DNA of 12,938 bases from Cerioporus squamosus. Its lineage: Eukaryota; Basidiomycota; Agaricomycetes; Polyporales; Polyporaceae. Each line of letters begins with the position of its first letter. Position 1 is the stretch's first letter. The stretch is taken from NCBI GenBank assembly GCA_022592435.1, contig JABYQS010000803.1, forward strand, positions 1-12,938, read 5' to 3'. Shown in pieces: positions 8,401 to 12,938 of this stretch. The notes under the pieces were generated by a model, which worked only from the letters and a program-made list of their open reading frames with translations, ran no database searches and was not told where the DNA came from. Made by a program: the position numbers and the translations under genes.

Positions 8401-9901
8401 TATCCATCGGGTCCAGCTGGTTTGAGACATACATCCGATAGTGTATATCCACTGGGTGATGATAGCTCCCGGATGTCTGCCTCGACGTCTGCCCAGTACT
8501 GAAGGTGGTCCCATGAGAGGACAGGTTCCTTCTCCCTAGGGGATGATCCGTTGGTCGACGTGACGAAGACTTGCTCTACGCGGTAGAACGGTCCAAAGTG
8601 CTCGTCGAAGAATTCCTTCTGCACCTTGCTTTCCGAGTCTGGAGCAACCCATAGACGTACAGGGTCGGTTTCCACCTCGAAGTTCCTCCATCCAAGGTTG
8701 AGCAGGCCGATGAAGGCGAAGACGAAAGCGAAGTTAAGCCAGGGGTATGTGGCCGCGAACAGACCGAGCTTGTAGAACGCACGACGAAGCACGTTGTTCA
8801 ATCGGTAATGGCGGGGCTGCACCGTCTCGATCGGGTCGAGCAGCGAGGCACCACGACCGAGACGGCGCGACTCGGACTGTGTACCTGTCGAACCCTCCCC
8901 GTCTGCGTAGCAAGAGAGGATGCCCCTACGAGCCCGCGTGTATGCGACCTTGGGGAAACCATGTGTTGCGAGTCTGCGTCCGTAGCGAGAGCCAAGCGTT
9001 CATACGACTTCTCCCGTCGCCTGCGCAGTGTCACTTGAAGACCATATCCAAGAATGAAAGAGATGACGGCGATGCCGTATGCGAGTAGGAGGATGAAGGT
9101 GAGGCACGACACGAGACCGACATGACATGTTGGCTCGGCGTTAGGAGGGGGTATCTCAGGGAGTGCTTGACAGACCTGTTCGCAATCTATGCAGGTGCAC
9201 TTGCTCCCCAGGTCGCTGTCGTAGCAGTTGCGGGCGGTGACGTTGAGCGGAGAGACCTCCGGGGGTGCAAACGTGGGGAAGCTTATCGTAAATGGACTCC
9301 CCAGATCCTTCTCTTCGCCCATGAACTCCATGAACTCCTGGTAATTCTTTGCGCCACCGCCCAGGAGGTCCATCGCGTACCCGTTCGTCGCCCCCATCTT
9401 GATGTCTTTGCAGCTGTCGTAGAACCCTGTGCCGAACGACTCCGAGACGAAGAAGTCCACCCCCGCGACAGCGGTTTCGTCGGTGGATGACGTCTGTGTT
9501 GAGGTGACATTGACGAAGTCGGCTTGGTTGGGCGAGCAAGTGAAGGAGCACCAGAACCTCCGAAAGTTGTTCCGGCAGGCGGGGCACGAGGATATCAGGT
9601 TCTCCGCCATGCCCAGGTTGTCTCGCAACGTTTCCAGCTGGCCAGTGGTGCAGCAAGTAGGTCCATCTGCGAACTCGTCACCACACAGAGTCGTGAGGAG
9701 CTCGCGGTCGACGTCATCCTACACAGCGATGCCAGACTTAGGCTCGGAGGTACAACACCAAGTGGATGTGCTTACCTGGGATGGTGGTCCATCATATGGA
9801 CACGGCAAGGGCTTCCCGAAGACGACTTTGGGCCCACAGGATCCGCGCATGGCACAACGACCCGCATCTCGGACGCTGCCAGACGGCTGGAGGGCCTCCA
9901 T
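5402..9901 (-). CDS. NPC1: NPC1/Ncr1 sterol transporter, with several frame breaks
   Basis: Exons (minus): 9776-9901, 7209-9718, 6933-7155, 5841-6881, 5713-5787, 5500-5663, 5402-5441; introns of 57, 53, 51, 53, 49 and 58 nt. The corrected frame gives about 1,392 residues, normal for fungal NPC1, a vacuolar/lysosomal membrane protein of sterol export. Order: Cys-rich luminal sterol-binding domain (GRCAMRGSCG, LISSCPACRNNFRRFWCSFT), first anchor (SCLTFILLLAYGIAVISFI), luminal domain (ETDPVRLWVAPDSESK, EFFDEHFGPFYRVEQ), sterol-sensing domain with GVDNVFILVHELDR, Cys-rich luminal loop (DKCCRVRNNDP), and a final RND-like membrane half (VISLGIAVEFCAHVARAFMS). Four single-base breaks are needed: a missing base in the C4 run 8897-8900, one missing near 6836-6837, one extra in 6800-6808, one extra at 6782-6784. 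At 8877-8929 a 53-nt intron is an alternative to the first. The start ATG at 9901 gives no signal peptide, so the true 5' exon was probably not found. Terminal residues are FLADDDSAMSD. Confidence 0.94.
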
Positions 9902-10247
9902 GGCGGTCGACAGCACTGGGACTTGTCGCCAAGCTATTAGAGATGACAAGAAACAGGTCCGTCAGAGGCCAAGATGGAGGTAGAGACAGAGTACGTCGTC
10001 GTCGTCGCGGTCGCGTTCGAGGTTGCGCTGCTCGAGCGGCAAGTGGCACGACAGCCCGATGACACGCTCAAGAGGCACCTCACGTGCACACCTTTCACGG
10101 TCACGCACCCAGAGAAGAGCCTTGCAGTTGCGGTCGAGGTCCCCGCAGTGCGCACTGAGTACGTTCTGCTTCTTGCCACCACCCACGCTCCTCGCTGGGC
10201 CCCGCAACACTTCACGTCAGTTCTTCGCGTCGCCCATATAGTCAGAG
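9902..10247. promoter_or_regulatory. Divergent region between NPC1 and Spd1-like gene
   Basis: These 346 bases separate the two chosen start codons. The stretch is unusually GC-rich for a promoter and stays open for about 270 bases in one plus-strand frame (from the ATG at 9974) and in one minus-strand frame (ending at 9962). I assign neither to a gene: no motif is recognised, and the minus frame has no ATG after its TGA. A CACGTG E-box lies at 10081-10086 and a (CGT)n tract at 9994-10007. A minus-strand ATG near 10237 opens only a six-codon frame. The missing NPC1 signal-peptide exon would be expected here. Confidence 0.5.
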
Positions 10248-11088
10248 ATGGTGAGTGCCACTTCTTATGGCCAGTCGTCCAAACTGTCGACCGATCCCTC
10301 ACAGGCAACTGCGAACGCGCCTGCATCCCAGGAGCCTCAGCCTTTCAACTAGTAGGCCACCTACAGCCTTGCGTGCTACACGCAGATTGTGCTGACGATG
10401 CTTGAAGTGTCGACGAGGACACCCTTGCGCGGCTGCGCAATGTCGGCACACGCGTCAGGAAGAGTACGTCCTTTGTCTCACCAAACCCGTTGTCCGCACT
10501 CACCACGTCCTGACGCGTCAACTCCCCTCAGGCGTGACCGAAGGCTTCCAGCGCACCGTCTCCGTCCCCGCGGACCCCTTCTCCGCATCCAAGCGCCTTC
10601 CGTTCACCCAGACCCCCTCTTTCATCTCCGCCAACGACGCCATGCGCGACATCTTCGCCCAGCGCGCGTCCAAGAACGCCAAAGGCTCCTCCTCCGTCCC
10701 TTCATCCCCTCAGCAGCGCCCCAAGCGCACGCACGGCCCCGACGGGGACGACAGCGACGTCGAGCCGCTTGATGGCCCCGAGATGGACTTGGATCTCGAC
10801 CTAGACGAGGAGAAGGAGGACGTGGAGAGCGCGGCGGCCGTACGCGCGAAGCGCGAGGCGGCTGCGAAGCTGAAGGCGGAGAAGGAAAAGCGCGAGATTC
10901 GTCCCTTGAAGAGGAGCGCGAGCCGCGGGGTCGCTACGCAGTCCCTGCCCGCTAGTATGTTCCGCTTCTCCCATGACGCGTCGAACGCGAAGCCTGCCCC
11001 GACGGTCGCCAACATTGCGGAAGAGGACGACTGGAGCGAGAGCTTTGGTGGGTCTGGTGGTGTGCCCACTGCTGAGCTTCAGCTTTGA
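10248..11088 (+). CDS. Putative Spd1/Dif1-like ribonucleotide reductase regulator
   Basis: Exons 10248-10351, 10408-10463 and 10532-11088 give 238 residues; introns are 56 nt (CTGAC branch before TTGAAG) and 68 nt (GTACGT...CTCAG). The joined region reads LRNVGTRVRKSVTEGFQRT (about residues 44-62). This resembles the G-x-RVRK-(A/S)-V-x-EG-Y/F motif that I associate with the fungal ribonucleotide reductase inhibitor family (Spd1, Dif1; Pfam RNR_inhib). Known members are small, largely disordered proteins that bind or relocalise RNR and limit dNTP supply until DNA replication or damage. Other visible parts: LPFTQTPSFISANDAM, an acidic stretch with DLDLDLDEEKED, a Lys/Arg/Ala-rich segment suggesting a helix, RPLKRSASRG, and an acidic EEDDWSESF near the end. 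The 54 nt directly after the ATG (GTGAGT...CACAG) could be an intron, giving a 220-residue protein starting MATANAPASQ. The gene structure is well supported; the function rests on one short motif. Confidence 0.72.
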
Positions 11089-11382
11089 GAAGATGTAAAG
11101 TCGCCCTGCTTTCAGCTGAGCCAGTGAGTTCAGCACTTGCTCGCAGTTATGTTGGGATGGAATCTCAGGCGCATATAGTTCCAGATTACTGTACGATAGC
11201 TGCACGTTTCCCAAGGCGATATAAATCGTAACAAACATCGTCGTTCCTTCCGCGCCCAAGTCCGATTGTGATACATGTCTCATCATTCAGGATCTAAACC
11301 GCCTGTGTACAATCTAGGGAATACATTGTTGTATATGCGAGCCACACACGTCCATGAAGCACTGCTCGTAGGACGGTCACGA
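11089..11382. other. Convergent 3' intergenic spacer
   Basis: These 294 bases lie between the stop of the Spd1-like gene and the corrected stop of the zinc-finger gene and should hold both 3' UTRs. An AT-rich ATATAAATCG occurs at 11219-11228. Open frames crossing it in the minus direction are antisense extensions without motifs. No terminator-like or RNA structure was recognised. Confidence 0.5.
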
Positions 11383-12889
11383 TCAAGGCCAGTAGTCCTC
11401 CTCGTCCTTGACAGTCCCTCTCTTCTTCCGCGTAACGGCACCCTGGGCACCATGGGCGACACGCAAGTGGCGCTTCAGGAGATCTTGCCTGACGAAACTC
11501 TTCTCTTGATACGGGCGCATATCGCACACGAGAACGGCTTGCGGCCTCCGTGGCCGTTCTCGTGCCTCTTGCACTCGTTCTTCCGCAGGAATCGCATACC
11601 GCTGCCAGGGCAAACGTCAGCGCCAGCAGACAACGCACTCTGCGAACGGGGAGACAACGTAGAGACGTACCAATGACGACACATCCACGGGCGATGCTCG
11701 ACATGCGCACCGACATGAACGAGGATATGGTCCCTCCGCTTGTTGCGCTGCTCGCAACCTGTGACGTAGCACCGGTGCTCCTCCAGCATCTCTCCGCGTG
11801 CGCTGAGCCGTCCCGCGAAGCACTGCAGGAAGTTCTTGTCCAGATCCGCGCCCTCGTGTCGCGCCCGATAGTCATCCGCGCGTCGCCTGAGCTCTTCGAG
11901 GGAGATACCGGCATGGGCGTTCAGGACCGGACTCAAGGGAGGACCCGGGGCTAGAGCTGGAGCCGACGGCGGCGCTTGCGGGAGGGGAGCCGGCGGAGCG
12001 AAGGTGTAGGTGGTCGTCGCTTGTTGGTACGTGCCGTAGTGGTATAGATCGTGCGGTGGTCCAGAGTACTGTGGCTGCGGAATAGGCAGGTCGGCCAAAG
12101 GAACCCTTTTGTGCAGCTGAGAGCTGTGTCCTGGTGCTTTGGGGTTCCCGAGACTGGGATGGAGCATTCCGAGATCGTTGCCAGGGTAGATCTGGCCTCG
12201 TTGGGGATACAGGGGCTGGGGTGCAATGACCATGTTCTCCTTGAGAGTCTGCGAAGGGCATACTGCTTGACCGGGGATGGGCGTGGGCTGAGGCTCCGAC
12301 TTGACCGTGGACGTCTTCAATATGGACATGATAGCAGAGACGGCCTCGTCAGGGAAATCCTCGTCAATCAGAGTGTCTTGAGGGAAGTCCGCAGAGGAGT
12401 CTGGTGCAGGTGAATGACTGCTGTGTGGCGACGGCGTCCTACAACGTTCCGTCGCGGTAGACATAGCAGGGACTGAGGACGGCGGCGTCTCCGGTTCGCA
12501 CTCCAGGATAGGGGACGAGTCCATCGTAGGGCTAGGAAACATGAGATTATCCGTCATAATGTCCGCCGGATTGACGCATACAGGAGGAGTTTTCGCCCGA
12601 AAAGCCAGTTCGCGCATGTTCACATCCACGTAGAGCCCGATTATGGGAGGAGAGGAGACAGATACAGGCTCGCTCAGCCAGGGCCTGAGAGGAGGACCGG
12701 GAGAGGATCGGAGGAGCTCGCTGATCTTGTATGACGAAGATGCTGAGAAAGGGTTGCTTTCTGACCCAGAGAAGCTTCCGTACACTAGTGACGGCACGGA
12801 CGACGCGGAAGTCCAGGTGGCTGTCACGTAGTCCGTTGAAGGGCATTCCGAGTAGGCAGGACCGTTTGTCGAAAGGAGAGCGCAAGGAG
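11383..12889 (-). CDS. C2H2 zinc-finger protein, probable transcription factor (5' end outside)
   Basis: Exons (minus): about 12889-11671, then 11601 down to 11383; intron 11602-11670 (GTACGT...GGCAG, 69 nt). The first half is Ser/Pro/Thr-rich and probably disordered. It is followed by a conserved block GISLEELRRRADDYRARHEG and RLSARGEMLEEHRCYVTGC known from many agaricomycete C2H2 proteins. Finger 1 is C-x4-C-x8-H-x3-H (CYVTGCEQRNKRRDHILVH). Finger 2, rebuilt by removing the intron, is canonical C-x2-C-x12-H-x3-H (CRHCGMRFLRKNECKRHENGH is the region, shown in outline). Finger 3 begins KPFSCAIC, but the frame as given stops at 11475. Adding one base in the GGG at 11513-11515 continues into KSFVRQDLLKRHLRVAHG and ends at 11383. 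No ATG opens this frame before an in-frame TAG at 12891-12893, so an upstream exon beyond the edge is inferred, perhaps with the acceptor CTAG at 12890-12893. DNA target and role are unknown. Confidence 0.83.
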
Positions 12890-12938
12890 CTAGCAGGTCC
12901 GGGCTGCTCTGAGCAACTATCGGAAGAGGCAGGGTGAG

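Noticed and set aside
9994..10007. Short CGT repeat as a microsatellite of interest
   Set aside because: Only about four to five units; ordinary in GC-rich fungal DNA.
9974..10405. Long plus-strand frame read as the first exon of the Spd1-like gene
   Set aside because: Its frame differs from the one that leads into the conserved NVGTRVRKS region, and the ATG at 10248 gives consistent phases without it.
12547..12885. Alternative minus-strand frame at the 5' end of the zinc-finger gene
   Set aside because: It loses the Ser/Thr/Pro-rich continuity with the downstream exon and has no support beyond an ATG; the frame used continues directly into the zinc fingers.

Overview
The window looks like nuclear DNA of a basidiomycete fungus, most likely an agaricomycete (polypore-type). 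The evidence is densely packed genes on both strands, many very short introns (46-69 nt, donors GTRNGY-like, several CTGAC-type branch points, AG acceptors), codons that mostly end in G or C, and protein families typical of that group. I joined exons by eye from splice signals, reading-frame phase and remembered family conservation. No alignment was run.

Layout, left to right: (1) the last codons of an unidentified plus-strand gene (1-92); (2) a minus-strand P-loop NTPase family gene (89-1788) with an in-frame stop and two single-base frame breaks; (3) a 471-base gap with no recognisable gene; (4) an intact four-exon DPH1 (diphthamide synthesis, minus, 2260-4048); (5) a 286-base divergent promoter; (6) an RNPS1-like RRM/RS-domain splicing factor (plus, 4335-5270); (7) a large NPC1/Ncr1 sterol transporter (minus, 5402-9901); (8) a 346-base divergent region; (9) a small plus-strand gene (10248-11088) with a motif like the Spd1/Dif1 ribonucleotide reductase regulators; (10) a minus-strand C2H2 zinc-finger gene (11383 to the right edge, 5' end outside).

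Most genes are unrelated housekeeping functions: translation-factor modification, mRNA processing, sterol trafficking and possibly dNTP control. They are arranged as two divergent pairs (DPH1/RNPS1 and NPC1/Spd1-like) and two convergent pairs (RNPS1/NPC1 and Spd1-like/zinc finger). The only clearly accessory gene is the P-loop NTPase. I see no tRNA, rRNA, CRISPR or intact transposon, and no convincing new multi-gene system.

The most useful observation is that three genes (P-loop NTPase, NPC1, zinc finger) carry single-base frame breaks, nearly all in or next to short runs of one base, while DPH1, RNPS1 and the Spd1-like gene read cleanly. Assembly indels are the simplest explanation. Automatic gene models may have hidden some breaks behind false introns.
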